Below, one piece after another: positions 1 to 6,295 of a stretch of 9,583 nucleotides of DNA. The notes below the pieces were generated by a model. That model searched no databases, was not told the DNA's origin, and saw nothing but the letters and a program-made list of their open reading frames with translations. The DNA comes from Hadesarchaea archaeon DG-33. GTDB taxonomy: Archaea; Hadarchaeota; Hadarchaeia; Hadarchaeales; Hadarchaeaceae. Both the position numbers and the translations under genes were made by a program. The stretch's first letter is position 1. Each line of letters starts with the position of its first letter. The DNA lies in NCBI GenBank assembly GCA_001515185.1, contig LQHI01000018.1:1-9583 (forward strand). The letters run 5' to 3'.

Positions 1-1
1 A

Positions 2-1156
2 ACCGAGGGGAAACTGGCCAGCCATTACCTAAAGGACTCCCTGACACGGACGGCCATTACCATCGCGGCATTGATGACGGCCCTTGCCATGTTGATCAGT
101 ATCTCCATCATGATCCTCAGCTTCAGGAAAACGGTGGCAATCTGGGTGGACCAGGCCATTACCGCAGACATCATCCTCACCCCGGCCTCTGCCACTATTT
201 CCGGCTGGGATGCCTTTCTTCCCCCAGAAGTGATTCCCTATGCCAGAAGTCACCCCCAAGTCGAGGAAATTGACACGATTCACGTTTCTGAAATGGACTA
301 TGGAGGGCGGGTTATTCTCCTCTGGGCGGCGCATACGCAGGTTTTGCTCCATCAGAACCGACTCCGTTTCCTTCGAGGAGATGAGGCTGAAATTATCGAA
401 GGGGTAACCAAGAGGGGGGAGGTGATCGTCTCCGAGACTTTCTCAATGAAGTTCGGGCTCGGAGAAGGCCAGGATCTCTTGATGGAGACCCCGGGGGGCC
501 AGAGGGCATTCAGAATTGCCGGGGTATTCTATGATTATACGACGGAAAACGGTATGATCATCATCGATCTCGCCGTCTACCAAAAGATCTGGAAGGACTT
601 CCGAATCAATCGGGTAACGCTCTTTCTGAGGGATCCTTCTCGTCTTGGAGAGGTCAGGAGGGACATGGTGGGGCATTTTTCCGGGAAGTATCGGATATTG
701 GCCGTCGCCAACAGGGAACTGAGGGATGAGATTCTCCGGATCTTCGATCAGACCTTTGCAATCGCCAACGCACTGAAGGTGATCGCCTTTATTGTGGCCA
801 TTCTGGGAATTATCAATTCCATGCTGGCGCTGGTCATAGAGAGGGATAGGGATATCGGTATTCTGCGGGCAATCGGCACGTTCAAAGGACAGATCCGAAA
901 AATGACCCTCGTGGAGGCACAGCTTATGGCAGTGGTCAGTTTTGTCCTCGGCGCGTTAAGCGGCATTTTCCTCTCCATGGTCCTCATCTATGTAATCAAT
1001 AAACAATCCTTTGGATGGACGATTCAATTTTTTCCGGTTCCCTCCGTGTTTATCCAATCCCTTGTGCTGGTGCTCGTTGCCTCCTTTCTCGCTGGTCTCT
1101 TCCCAGCCCATGTGGCTGCCAAAAAGAGGGTGGCCGAGGCGGTTAAGATGGAGTAG
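2..1156 (+). CDS. ABC transporter permease, FtsX/MacB type (5' end outside window)
   Basis: The frame is open from base 2 and the first visible Met (base 71) lies inside a membrane helix, so the true start is upstream; 384 residues are visible. The order is a membrane helix (about residues 18-40), a large soluble domain of the MacB periplasmic type, then three C-terminal helices. The motif ERDRDIGILRAIG after the first of these is the cytoplasmic coupling segment typical of FtsX-family permeases, and GLFPAHVAAKKRVAEAVKME is their usual C-terminus (GL.PA..AA...VAEA). Family members move lipids, lipoproteins or peptides out of the inner membrane, driven by a separate ATPase. The first visible residues (LASHYLKDSLTRTAITIAAL) look like the start of the second half of a two-FtsX-domain protein of the AttG/YbbP kind; that is inference. 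The stop lies 7 bp before the next gene, suggesting one operon. The substrate is unknown. Confidence 0.9.
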   Translation, partial: TEGKLASHYLKDSLTRTAITIAALMTALAMLISISIMILSFRKTVAIWVDQAITADIILTPASATISGWDAFLPPEVIPYARSHPQVEEIDTIHVSEMDYGGRVILLWAAHTQVLLHQNRLRFLRGDEAEIIEGVTKRGEVIVSETFSMKFGLGEGQDLLMETPGGQRAFRIAGVFYDYTTENGMIIIDLAVYQKIWKDFRINRVTLFLRDPSRLGEVRRDMVGHFSGKYRILAVANRELRDEILRIFDQTFAIANALKVIAFIVAILGIINSMLALVIERDRDIGILRAIGTFKGQIRKMTLVEAQLMAVVSFVLGALSGIFLSMVLIYVINKQSFGWTIQFFPVPSVFIQSLVLVLVASFLAGLFPAHVAAKKRVAEAVKME

Positions 1157-1163
1157 GCGGGAG

Positions 1164-2264
1164 ATGCTAAATCCAAAAAGATGGTGGACCATATGGTTCT
1201 GTTTCTTTCTCCTCGGCGCGGCTTTTGGCCGGGCCCAGGAATTCGAACGAGCCCTGCCGGGAAGGACCTTCTCCTTTCCCCGTGACCACTATGCCCATCC
1301 CCAATTCCGGATCGAGTGGTGGTACTACACCGGTCACCTGCGATCTCCCGATGGGAGTTCTTTTGGCTACCAGTTGACGTTTTTCAGGACCGGGCTCCGG
1401 AGGGAGAGGCCCGGTCAGTCGAAGTGGGCCCTGAAGAGCCTCTATTTCGCCCACTTTGCCCTGACCGATGAAGATGAAAAGGCCTTTTTTTTCCGTGAAA
1501 AGATCAGCCGGGGCGCCCTCGGACAGGCAGGTGCGGCGATGGACCGACTCCACGTTTGGGTGGAGAACTGGACCCTCAAGGGAGATGGCGCTGACCATTT
1601 GCTCGAGGCCCGTGATCCCTCCATGTCCATTCGGCTTCGCCTGACACCATTGAAGCCCCCCGTCGTTAATGGGATCGACGGGGTCAGCCAGAAGGCCGAG
1701 GGCAAGGGCTACGCCTCCCACTACTACTCCATGACCAGGATGAAAGCCCGGGGGGAGCTGGCCATCAATGGAACAGTCCTGGCGGTTGAGGGAATCAGCT
1801 GGATGGACCACGAGTTCGGATCAACACAGCTTCAGGACTACCAGATGGGGTGGGACTGGTTCAGCATCCAGATGGATAACGATACGGAGCTGATGCTCTA
1901 CATAATCCGGCATGAAGATGGGAAACCTGATCCCTATTCCAGCGGAACCCTCGTCAATCCGGACGGTACCTCTCGCCATGTGCGCCTGGAGGAATTCGAG
2001 ATCCGGGTCCTGGATACCTGGAAGAGCCGAAAAACTAAAGCCCAATATCCCTCAAAATGGAACATTAGGATTTCCCAGCCGAACATTGCCCTCACGATTA
2101 CCCCCTCTGTTGCCGATCAGGAGCTCATCACCCAGGAGTCCACCCGGGTCACCTACTGGGAGGGGAGCGTTAAAGTCGAGGGCACCTATGAGAGAAAGCC
2201 CATTACCGGCGTCGGATACGTGGAGCTAACCGGGTATGCCGAACCAATGGGTGGGAGAATCTGA
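1164..2264 (+). CDS. Secreted lipocalin-fold protein of the AttH/CrtC family
   Basis: This 366-residue protein starts at ATG 1164, directly behind a purine-rich GGCGGGAG and 7 bp after the permease stop. I prefer this start because it gives a clear signal peptide: basic NPKRWW, a hydrophobic core IWFCFFLLGAAF, and likely cleavage after GRA. Upstream in-frame Mets would place basic permease-overlapping sequence before it. The mature protein begins with the family hallmark: an EWWYYTGHL strand, then DGSSFGYQLTFFRTGL. Later come SHYYSMTRM and a WMDHEFGS motif, all characteristic of the CrtC N-terminal plus Lipocalin_9 (COG5621, 'predicted secreted hydrolase') architecture; length is normal. It probably acts in the periplasm. 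Family members often sit beside an AttG-like permease, as here, which suggests a lipid or hydrophobic-ligand export system. Carotenoid hydratase activity (CrtC proper) is not implied. Enzyme activity is unproven. Confidence 0.88.
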   Translation: MLNPKRWWTIWFCFFLLGAAFGRAQEFERALPGRTFSFPRDHYAHPQFRIEWWYYTGHLRSPDGSSFGYQLTFFRTGLRRERPGQSKWALKSLYFAHFALTDEDEKAFFFREKISRGALGQAGAAMDRLHVWVENWTLKGDGADHLLEARDPSMSIRLRLTPLKPPVVNGIDGVSQKAEGKGYASHYYSMTRMKARGELAINGTVLAVEGISWMDHEFGSTQLQDYQMGWDWFSIQMDNDTELMLYIIRHEDGKPDPYSSGTLVNPDGTSRHVRLEEFEIRVLDTWKSRKTKAQYPSKWNIRISQPNIALTITPSVADQELITQESTRVTYWEGSVKVEGTYERKPITGVGYVELTGYAEPMGGRI

Positions 2265-2590
2265 ACAAATAGTGTTTCAGCCGAACCGCATCCCGAACTT
2301 AATCTGGTAGCTTTTTCCGCTCTCTTCCCTTTCTCCCTTTACTCCTGAAGGGGTAACCTATATTGATTTCACCTAAAGGAGAAGATTCAAAGCTATCGAA
2401 TTTTCTTGACTTTTTAGAAAAAATGAACGATAAAAAAGAGAAATTCAAATACTCATCCATACGTTCTGCAAACCTGCATCGCTCCCCCGGTTGTGACTCC
2501 GTTTCGCTCCGCCCTCTTGGTTGGAAAAAATTATATCACAAAGAACATATGCTGCGCTCCATTTACGCAGGTTAGGCTGAGCGTTAGGTC
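2265..2590. other. AT-rich intergenic stretch ending in two tandem integron-core-like heptamers
   Basis: No convincing gene is seen; the only open frame (from TTG 2363) is low-complexity and rich in K/E, then becomes odd. The right end holds GTTAGGC (2571-2577) and GTTAGGT (2583-2589), both exact matches to the integron core GTTRRRY, 12 bp apart. AACCTGC (2471-2477) is the exact inverse of GCAGGTT (2567-2573), so 2468-2577 could be an attC-like palindrome of about 110 bp, but I find no inner L''/L' pair and CGCTCC is merely repeated three times. This marks the change from GC-rich backbone to cassette-like genes. It could be the left end of the array, a decayed attC, or an attI-type site; the integrase that attI would imply is not in the window. 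Confidence 0.4.
2406..2434 (+). promoter_or_regulatory. Possible sigma-70-type promoter upstream of the first cassette
   Basis: TTGACT (2406-2411) is followed 17 bp later by GATAAA (2429-2434), giving five and four matches to the -35 and -10 consensus. It lies in an AT-rich gap about 150 bp before the first cassette gene and points into the array. In AT-rich DNA such matches occur by chance, so this is only a candidate. Confidence 0.2.
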
Positions 2591-2601
2591 AGTAATTGAT
2601 T

Positions 2602-3534
2602 ATGTCAAAACCTCTAAAAAAAAGCATGCTTACAGAAGTAGAGAAGCTTTACCTGGAAGAAGAGAAAAATTTGGTTTCTTTAAAAGAGTGGACAAACTTC
2701 CTTAAATCCTACGGTGTGTTTCAAAAGGCAGCGTTTAGAGCTTCCTTGCCTTTCGACCCTAGATTTAATGCAGTCCATTGGGGCTTCGCCGTAAATAGCC
2801 TTTGTCGAGAAATTGCTTTCGGGTTTTGCTGGATGAACGCCTACGCCAATCACTTTAAAGCTCAAGTAGGCCAAGGATCTCAACTTGCGAACGTGGACTT
2901 TCATGCATCTTATTTCGCTGACAACTGCATTACTCGGATAGACTCGTGTCGCGATAAGATAGCGCTGATGGTCTGGGCATTCTATTGCCCCTTTAACCCT
3001 GAGAAAAGGCACGAGACTCTCGATTATCAACTGGTACTAGAGCGACTGAAATATCCCTTGAGATTTGGCTTAAACTTGAAAGGTCAAGAGGATTTTATAG
3101 AACTCCTTGAAATCCTTAAAGGAAAAGACTTCGACCGCATCGAAACATACCGCAACTATAAGATCCACCGCATTGAGCCAAGAATTGAAATTTATGGTGT
3201 GAAGCCTCACCACGGCTGGGATTATATGTTCCCTCTTTACGAAAAGAGGGAAATACAAGAATGGGAGAAGGAGCTAGAAAAGCGGTATCCCGATAACAAT
3301 TTCCGTGAACACATTAAAAAGGGCTGCCACATAAACGGCGTGCTTTTTGAAATGAGAAAAATCAAGGATAGCCTCTGGGACTATGCAGATGTCAGTATAC
3401 AAATTAGGACCAGCTTAATCAAGCTACTAAAAGCCAGTGCTGGTTGTTTCACTATCCTTCCAAGAAGATCGCCCTTAAGAAAAAAGCCTAAAGGCTACGA
3501 CAAAATCGGGGGGATATCAAAGAAAAAAAGGTAA
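2602..3534 (+). CDS. HEPN-like protein with an R-x4-H motif, first cassette gene
   Basis: This is a 310-residue soluble protein. ATG 2602 is chosen as start; an in-frame TTG at 2596 has better spacing from the AGGT at 2586-2589 and would add two residues. It is mostly helical. A YADNCITRIDSCRDKIA segment, followed by helix MVWAFY, resembles the central helix of Cthe_2314-like HEPN proteins. The second half carries RNYKIH at residues 184-189 (R184, H189), which fits the R-x4-H signature of HEPN RNases. HEPN proteins act as RNases, RNA binders or toxins in phage defence and toxin-antitoxin systems. The C-terminus (SPLRKKPKGYDK, ending SKKKR) is strongly basic, consistent with nucleic-acid binding. 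The gene stands alone between a core heptamer 13-19 bp upstream and an attC site 30 bp downstream, the layout of one integron cassette. Fold assignment rests on motif and helix pattern only; activity is inferred. Confidence 0.7.
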   Translation: MSKPLKKSMLTEVEKLYLEEEKNLVSLKEWTNFLKSYGVFQKAAFRASLPFDPRFNAVHWGFAVNSLCREIAFGFCWMNAYANHFKAQVGQGSQLANVDFHASYFADNCITRIDSCRDKIALMVWAFYCPFNPEKRHETLDYQLVLERLKYPLRFGLNLKGQEDFIELLEILKGKDFDRIETYRNYKIHRIEPRIEIYGVKPHHGWDYMFPLYEKREIQEWEKELEKRYPDNNFREHIKKGCHINGVLFEMRKIKDSLWDYADVSIQIRTSLIKLLKASAGCFTILPRRSPLRKKPKGYDKIGGISKKKR

Positions 3535-3563
3535 TGTGGGTATGCCCTTGAAATTGGACTTTT

Positions 3564-3631
3564 TCACCTAACCAGCGGTTCAAACTAGCGGCGATAACAG
3601 TGCGCCGCAGCTTAACTGCAACGTTGGGTGA
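3564..3631 (+). repeat. attC recombination site (integron cassette end)
   Basis: The outer arms TCACCTAAC (3564-3572) and GTTGGGTGA (3623-3631) are inverse of each other apart from one G-T pair, and contain ACCTAAC (RYYYAAC) and GTTGGGT (GTTRRRY). The inner arms GCGGTTCAA (3575-3583) and TTAACTGC (3612-3619) pair with one extra, unpaired C. That extrahelical base is a hallmark of attC hairpins. The centre folds as GCGGCG (3588-3593) on CGCCGC (3603-3608). Size, symmetry and position 30 bp after a stop all fit a functional attC; IntI would cut at G/TT near 3623. Confidence 0.85.
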
Positions 3632-3652
3632 CAAGTTATTAGGAGAGTAGCA

Positions 3653-4192
3653 GTGCTAGAAGATATTGAAATATTCAGAAGCATCGCTGCAGGAATTCAA
3701 AGCCTAGCCATTGCAGTTGCAGTGATAATAGGCGGTATTTGGACTGCTTATTTGTTTAGACTTCAGCGGCGTTCCGCGCTAGGGATCGACATCTCCGGAG
3801 CACAATTGGCAATACCAGGGGATGACCGCCCTCATATTCTCGTCTCTCTGACGATAACTAATCGTGGGAATCGGGACACTCGTCTCGTATGGAACGACAA
3901 ACCTGTGACTGTGAGTAAGATGAAAGTACCAGACCATGGATCACCTTCACTCGAGTTCGTATCAAAGGCACCAATAGTTTTATTGTCTGAATCTGGAGAC
4001 CAACTCATAGAAAGGAGCACCGGAATTCGGCCCGGTGACAGCAAAAAGTACGAGGCGATCTCGAGCGTAGATACACCTGGACTGTATCAGCTCACGTTTA
4101 TGGCCGAGGCAGTTAGGGAACATACAACGGAATCTAAGAGAGCTATCGGGCGCATTGACTGGAAAGCGACGAGTCACATCGTCATCCGATGA
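3653..4192 (+). CDS. Unknown protein with one N-terminal membrane helix, second cassette gene
   Basis: This 179-residue protein starts at GTG 3653 with a good AGGAGAG (3640-3646) 6 bp before it; the attC core lies 30 bp upstream. The N-terminus is acidic (LEDIEIF), then a helix of about residues 15-37 (IQSLAIAVAVIIGGIWTAYLF) followed by basic RLQRR, so the positive-inside rule puts the rest in the cytoplasm. The remainder alternates like a beta-sandwich (ILVSLTITNRGNRDTRLVW, GLYQLTFMAEAV), with the NRG turn common in immunoglobulin-like folds. I do not recognise a family. Single-helix proteins of this build are common among integron cassettes, where almost none has a known role. Codon use differs from the neighbouring cassettes (less AT-rich than the 6296 gene), consistent with independent origin. 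Confidence 0.75.
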   Translation: MLEDIEIFRSIAAGIQSLAIAVAVIIGGIWTAYLFRLQRRSALGIDISGAQLAIPGDDRPHILVSLTITNRGNRDTRLVWNDKPVTVSKMKVPDHGSPSLEFVSKAPIVLLSESGDQLIERSTGIRPGDSKKYEAISSVDTPGLYQLTFMAEAVREHTTESKRAIGRIDWKATSHIVIR

Positions 4193-4241
4193 ACAAATGG
4201 TTCTGTGGGCAATGCCATAACTCAAGAGTCATTTCGCACTC

Positions 4242-4305
4242 ACTCAACAACCGGCTCAAGCAAGGATGCTCCCAAAGCTCGCGCCTCTCAGCCGGACCGT
4301 TAGCG
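4242..4305 (+). repeat. attC-like recombination site
   Basis: ACTCAAC (4242-4248) fits RYYYAAC. GTTAGCG (4299-4305) keeps the essential GTT but departs from GTTRRRY at the end. The inner arms CCGGCT (4251-4256) and AGCCGG (4290-4295) are perfect inverses, and the flanking CAAG/CTC leaves one unpaired base as in attC hairpins. The outer-arm pairing is weaker than in the site at 3564-3631, so this one may recombine poorly or be decaying. It closes the cassette of the 179-residue protein, 50 bp after its stop. Confidence 0.65.
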
Positions 4306-4320
4306 TAACAGGATTTGTTA

Positions 4321-4398
4321 ATGTACCTATTGGAAGAAATTCAAAACGAAGCGGTTGATTCGAATACTGATCTGGAAGAAAAAGGGGGCAACCCTTGA
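4321..4398 (+). pseudogene. Probable 5' remnant of an AbiTii-type abortive-infection gene
   Basis: A 25-codon frame opens at ATG 4321, 22 bp after the core heptamer at 4299, with AGGA in between: the normal place for a cassette's first gene. It reads MYLLEEIQNEAVDSNTDL and then EEKGGNP and stop. The first 18 residues resemble the start of AbiTii-domain proteins (LLEEI...A.DS...L, usually continuing into a conserved RK..VLA.R segment). Here that continuation is missing, so I read it as a truncated gene. Recognition is from memory of the family and the fragment is short; it could instead be a chance or regulatory peptide. AAGGG (4382-4386) and CCCTT (4392-4396) form a small hairpin at its end. 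Confidence 0.4.
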
Positions 4399-4483
4399 AA
4401 AAGGACAAATTAAATATTTGGCCTAAAATAGCAATATAAAGCAAAATTTTCCATCTATTCATAATGTTCAGCGTAGGACAATA

Positions 4484-4843
4484 ATGGATATAATTTTCTT
4501 TTTGGGATTGGTTTTTGGCGGCGCTATTTCTTGGCTTCTCACCCATGGGTATTATCGTAAGGCATCTAAAGAGCAAGCAGCCATTTCTAAGAAATTGTCA
4601 GAAGAGGTCAGAAAGATTATCTTAGAAGATCCAAGAGATTCCTTAACTGTATTGGACCTAAATCGATTATTGAATAGCAAAATAATTGATAAGCACAGAA
4701 TGAATCAAGGTGATCCGCTTCCTTATAAGGCTTGTCCTAAGTGTGGTTCTACAGATTTAGCAAGGGGTGAGATAAACCGAGCGTATGATAATTACTTTGT
4801 TATCTCCTGTAAAGACTGCGATTGGCAAGACTGGACACAGTAA
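4484..4843 (+). CDS. Small membrane-anchored zinc-ribbon protein, third cassette
   Basis: This 119-residue protein starts at ATG 4484 with TAGGA 5 bp upstream. Residues 3-20 form a hydrophobic anchor with glycines (FFLGLVFGGAISWLL), followed by a basic/polar helical linker (YRKASKEQ to about residue 70). The C-terminus carries a zinc ribbon: C84-x2-C87, 21 residues, C109-x2-C112, in the contexts CPKCGS and CKDCDW. All four ligands are intact. The CPxCG knuckle is typical of cytoplasmic ribbons that bind proteins or nucleic acids, so the ribbon is probably tethered to the inner face of the membrane. No enzyme domain is present. It shares its cassette with the AbiTii-like fragment 86 bp upstream. 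No specific family or function is recognised. Confidence 0.8.
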   Translation: MDIIFFLGLVFGGAISWLLTHGYYRKASKEQAAISKKLSEEVRKIILEDPRDSLTVLDLNRLLNSKIIDKHRMNQGDPLPYKACPKCGSTDLARGEINRAYDNYFVISCKDCDWQDWTQ

Positions 4844-5040
4844 CCGCTGAACATTGCGCTGGAGGGGATTGCCAGTAGTTATTGTGAATTGAGTTAGAGT
4901 TATTCCAATCTCGCTGGCTAAATATAAGAATTAAATTGTGCGGGGCTTCCACTCTCGGTCGGTGAATGCGGACGCTTAGCGCCCTCCGGCCGTCGCCCTT
5001 CGGGTTTTCGTTCAACTCGGTCGTTGTGCGTAAGTAGATC
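4844..5040. repeat. Gene-free GC-rich spacer with imperfect repeats; possible decayed cassette boundary
   Basis: About 200 bp without a gene. GCTGGAGGG (4858-4866) is the inverse of CCCTCCGGC (4982-4990) with one G-T pair. CTCGGTCG occurs twice in direct orientation (4954-4961, 5016-5023). CACAGTAAC (4836-4844) and GTTATTGTG (4878-4886) also pair with one wobble. The heptamer GTTGTGC (5023-5029), one base off GTTRRRY, sits 18 bp before the next start and follows CTCGGTC, as an attC right end would. I could not fold these pieces into one good attC, so the boundary is either degenerate or a fusion of two sites. Confidence 0.35.
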
Positions 5041-5835
5041 ATGAATAATGTCAAGATTCTGCCACTCATTATAGATCTAACCGGAAGTTTTTTCAGATCT
5101 TCGCGAGACGCCCTTGAGCGCGCACGACAGGCTCACCTTAATAAGAGTCCTCAGGAGCCGACAGGTCTCAATATTTTCCCCTACTGGGCCGAAAGCCAAG
5201 CATCGATTGAAAGCATTGTCTTCTCGTTTCTTACTATCGAGGCCACTATTAATTATTTATTCTTCAACGAACTGCGTGAACGCCAGTTGAAGGGCATAGA
5301 AAAGTGGTTGAGACAGAAATGGAAATGGAATCTTTCAATATACGATCGTTTTATTCTTCTTTTAAACCAGTTTTCGATGGCAAACTTGGACAATTTCCAG
5401 TATCTTACATCGCTTTTTACAGAGTTTATCACATTCCGCAATCGCATCGTTCACGCAATGCCAGAACAATATCACGCCCTTGTTGAGCCAAGCGGCACTG
5501 AGAATGAAGTTCTTATTCACGATGTCGAGCCAGTTCAAGAGCGCGAACATTTTTCTATTTCAGATTTATCCGACGAGATTGGGAAAATCAACTATGAAGA
5601 CGCAAAGCGTTGCTTTGAGATTATGCTTCTCGTCATTTGTTTCTTGGATGAACAGTTCATAGCGAAATTTGAATTTCCATGGCCTGCTGGAGTGAGCGTG
5701 CAGAAATACTTACGCCCGCGCGATATCATTGCTTCCTTGGATTTTCGCTACTACACGAGGCTTCGTATAGAATCATTTATTCCAGAAAGTATTAAGGAGC
5801 TGAAGAACGCACAACAAAATAATCAACCCGACTAG
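5041..5835 (+). CDS. HEPN-domain-like protein with RNRIVH motif
   Basis: This 264-residue soluble protein starts at ATG 5041; an in-frame TAG lies 6 bp upstream and the ribosome site is weak. Residues 50-85 (SQASIESIVFSFLTIEATI and on) form long amphipathic helices. FRNRIVHAMPE gives R133-N-R-I-V-H138, the R-x4-H signature of HEPN domains in the usual position at the start of the last core helix; the following acidic stretch and FEIMLLVICFLDEQF helix fit the fold. HEPN proteins cut or bind RNA, often as toxins released on phage infection. A nucleotidyltransferase (MNT) antitoxin partner would be expected for a classical HEPN/MNT pair, but none is next to it, so it probably works alone or is only structurally related. 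The stop overlaps the attC-like candidate at 5821-5898. Toxicity is inference. Confidence 0.68.
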   Translation: MNNVKILPLIIDLTGSFFRSSRDALERARQAHLNKSPQEPTGLNIFPYWAESQASIESIVFSFLTIEATINYLFFNELRERQLKGIEKWLRQKWKWNLSIYDRFILLLNQFSMANLDNFQYLTSLFTEFITFRNRIVHAMPEQYHALVEPSGTENEVLIHDVEPVQEREHFSISDLSDEIGKINYEDAKRCFEIMLLVICFLDEQFIAKFEFPWPAGVSVQKYLRPRDIIASLDFRYYTRLRIESFIPESIKELKNAQQNNQPD

Positions 5836-5898
5836 GAATAGCCCGGTATGGTTTTATGCTAAGTTGGTTGCCCCGGTGGGTTATTTACATCGTTGGAT
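5821..5898 (+). repeat. Candidate degenerate attC site
   Basis: GTTGGAT (5892-5898) matches GTTRRRY exactly and lies 22 bp before the next start, as at 4299. AATCAAC (5821-5827) is one base off RYYYAAC and pairs with it at most positions. Between them AATAGCCC (5837-5844) pairs with GGGTTATT (5878-5885) with one G-T wobble. Spacers are uneven (9 and 6 bases) and the centre does not fold cleanly. It overlaps the end of the upstream gene, which attC sites often do. Confidence 0.42.
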
Positions 5899-5919
5899 AG
5901 TCAAAAAAAGGAATAGATC

Positions 5920-5990
5920 ATGAGAATGATCGATCTCGACCGCAAGCAATCTATTAAAAACGTTTCAATCTATCTCAAAAAAATAGAAAA
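5920..5990 (+). pseudogene. 5' fragment of a small gene cut by a transposon-like element
   Basis: ATG 5920 follows AGGA with 8 bp spacing and lies 22 bp after a core heptamer, a normal cassette gene start. About 22 codons read like a real protein beginning: IDLDRKQSIKNVSIYLKKIE. The frame then enters the conserved left end of the inverted-repeat element (GGGGACGTTGTT...), becomes rich in R, C and W, and ends at 6117 without resembling a protein. No continuation is visible to the right of the element, so the 3' part was lost. The product and family are not identified with confidence. Confidence 0.45.
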
Positions 5991-5996
5991 TAGGGG

Positions 5997-6272
5997 ACGT
6001 TGTTACCTACGTTGCAAAACCTTCTTGACGATGTGGTGGAATTCAATAGAATTATTTTATGCCCCGAGAAGCCCGCTTAGACGTACTCGGTGCCTTGCAT
6101 CACATCATGGTCTTTGAGATTAATAAATTTGCTTCGGGGAAGAGCTTGTATGAGTGCGGCAGAGATTGCCCGTTACCTCGGGGCGCCACTTCGAGCATCA
6201 CAATGTCAATTGAGAAGATGGTGGATGGCAAGGGGTGAAGCTGAAAGAAAAATGCAACGTAGGTAACAACGT
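5997..6272 (+). mobile_element. Small inverted-repeat element with a gutted REP-associated (IS200-like) transposase
   Basis: ACGTTGTTACCTACGTTGC (5997-6015) and GCAACGTAGGTAACAACGT (6254-6272) are perfect 19-bp inverse copies about 240 bp apart. The left arm is preceded by AATAGGGG, a lead-in I associate with RAYT-type elements; the right arm loses similarity at 6273, so the right outer edge may be truncated. The interior encodes only the two ends of a transposase. The element can no longer move by itself. It ends 11 bp before the ribosome site of the next gene and could alter its expression. Confidence 0.65.
6059..6238 (+). pseudogene. Remnant of a REP-associated tyrosine transposase (RAYT, Y1_Tnp family)
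   Basis: ATG 6059 begins MPREARLDVLGALHHIMV, closely matching the start of IS200-like RAYT transposases, whose HxH-type metal-binding region and catalytic Tyr should follow. Those are absent: the sequence jumps to the C-terminal helix-turn-helix, seen as SAAEIARYLGA in the frame of 6150. It then shifts back to the first frame as TSSITMSIEKMVDGKG with stop TGA 6236-6238. So there is a large internal deletion plus a one-base frameshift near 6180-6190 (run GGGGCGCC). Most of the usual catalytic core is gone. It lies inside the perfect inverted repeats and is non-functional. Confidence 0.65.
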
Positions 6273-6283
6273 TATATTCATCC

Positions 6284-6290
6284 TAAGGAG
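6284..6290 (+). promoter_or_regulatory. Strong ribosome binding site deciding a TTG start
   Basis: TAAGGAG sits 5 bp before TTG 6296, a near-ideal Shine-Dalgarno sequence. It supports TTG as the true start of the long downstream gene, since no ATG follows at suitable spacing. Confidence 0.8.
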
Positions 6291-6295
6291 CATCC

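Noticed and set aside
1167..1811. Long open frame of 214 codons on the minus strand
   Set aside because: It lies wholly opposite the AttH/CrtC-like gene, whose + strand protein has clear family motifs and a signal peptide; the minus-strand product is rich in G and P and resembles nothing.
2363..2575. Possible 70-codon gene from TTG 2363, with a GAAGGGG upstream
   Set aside because: The product is low-complexity K/E sequence that turns into translation of the GC-rich boundary repeats; the start codon is weak and there is no family resemblance.
4256..4576. Minus-strand open frame of 106 codons
   Set aside because: It crosses an attC-like site, the AbiTii-like fragment and the start of the zinc-ribbon gene, so it is more likely a chance opening in AT-rich DNA.
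6271..6277. GTTATAT as an integron core marking a new cassette before the DUF4209-like gene
   Set aside because: It is one base off the consensus and overlaps the perfect arm of the RAYT-derived element, with no RYYYAAC partner or inner arms.
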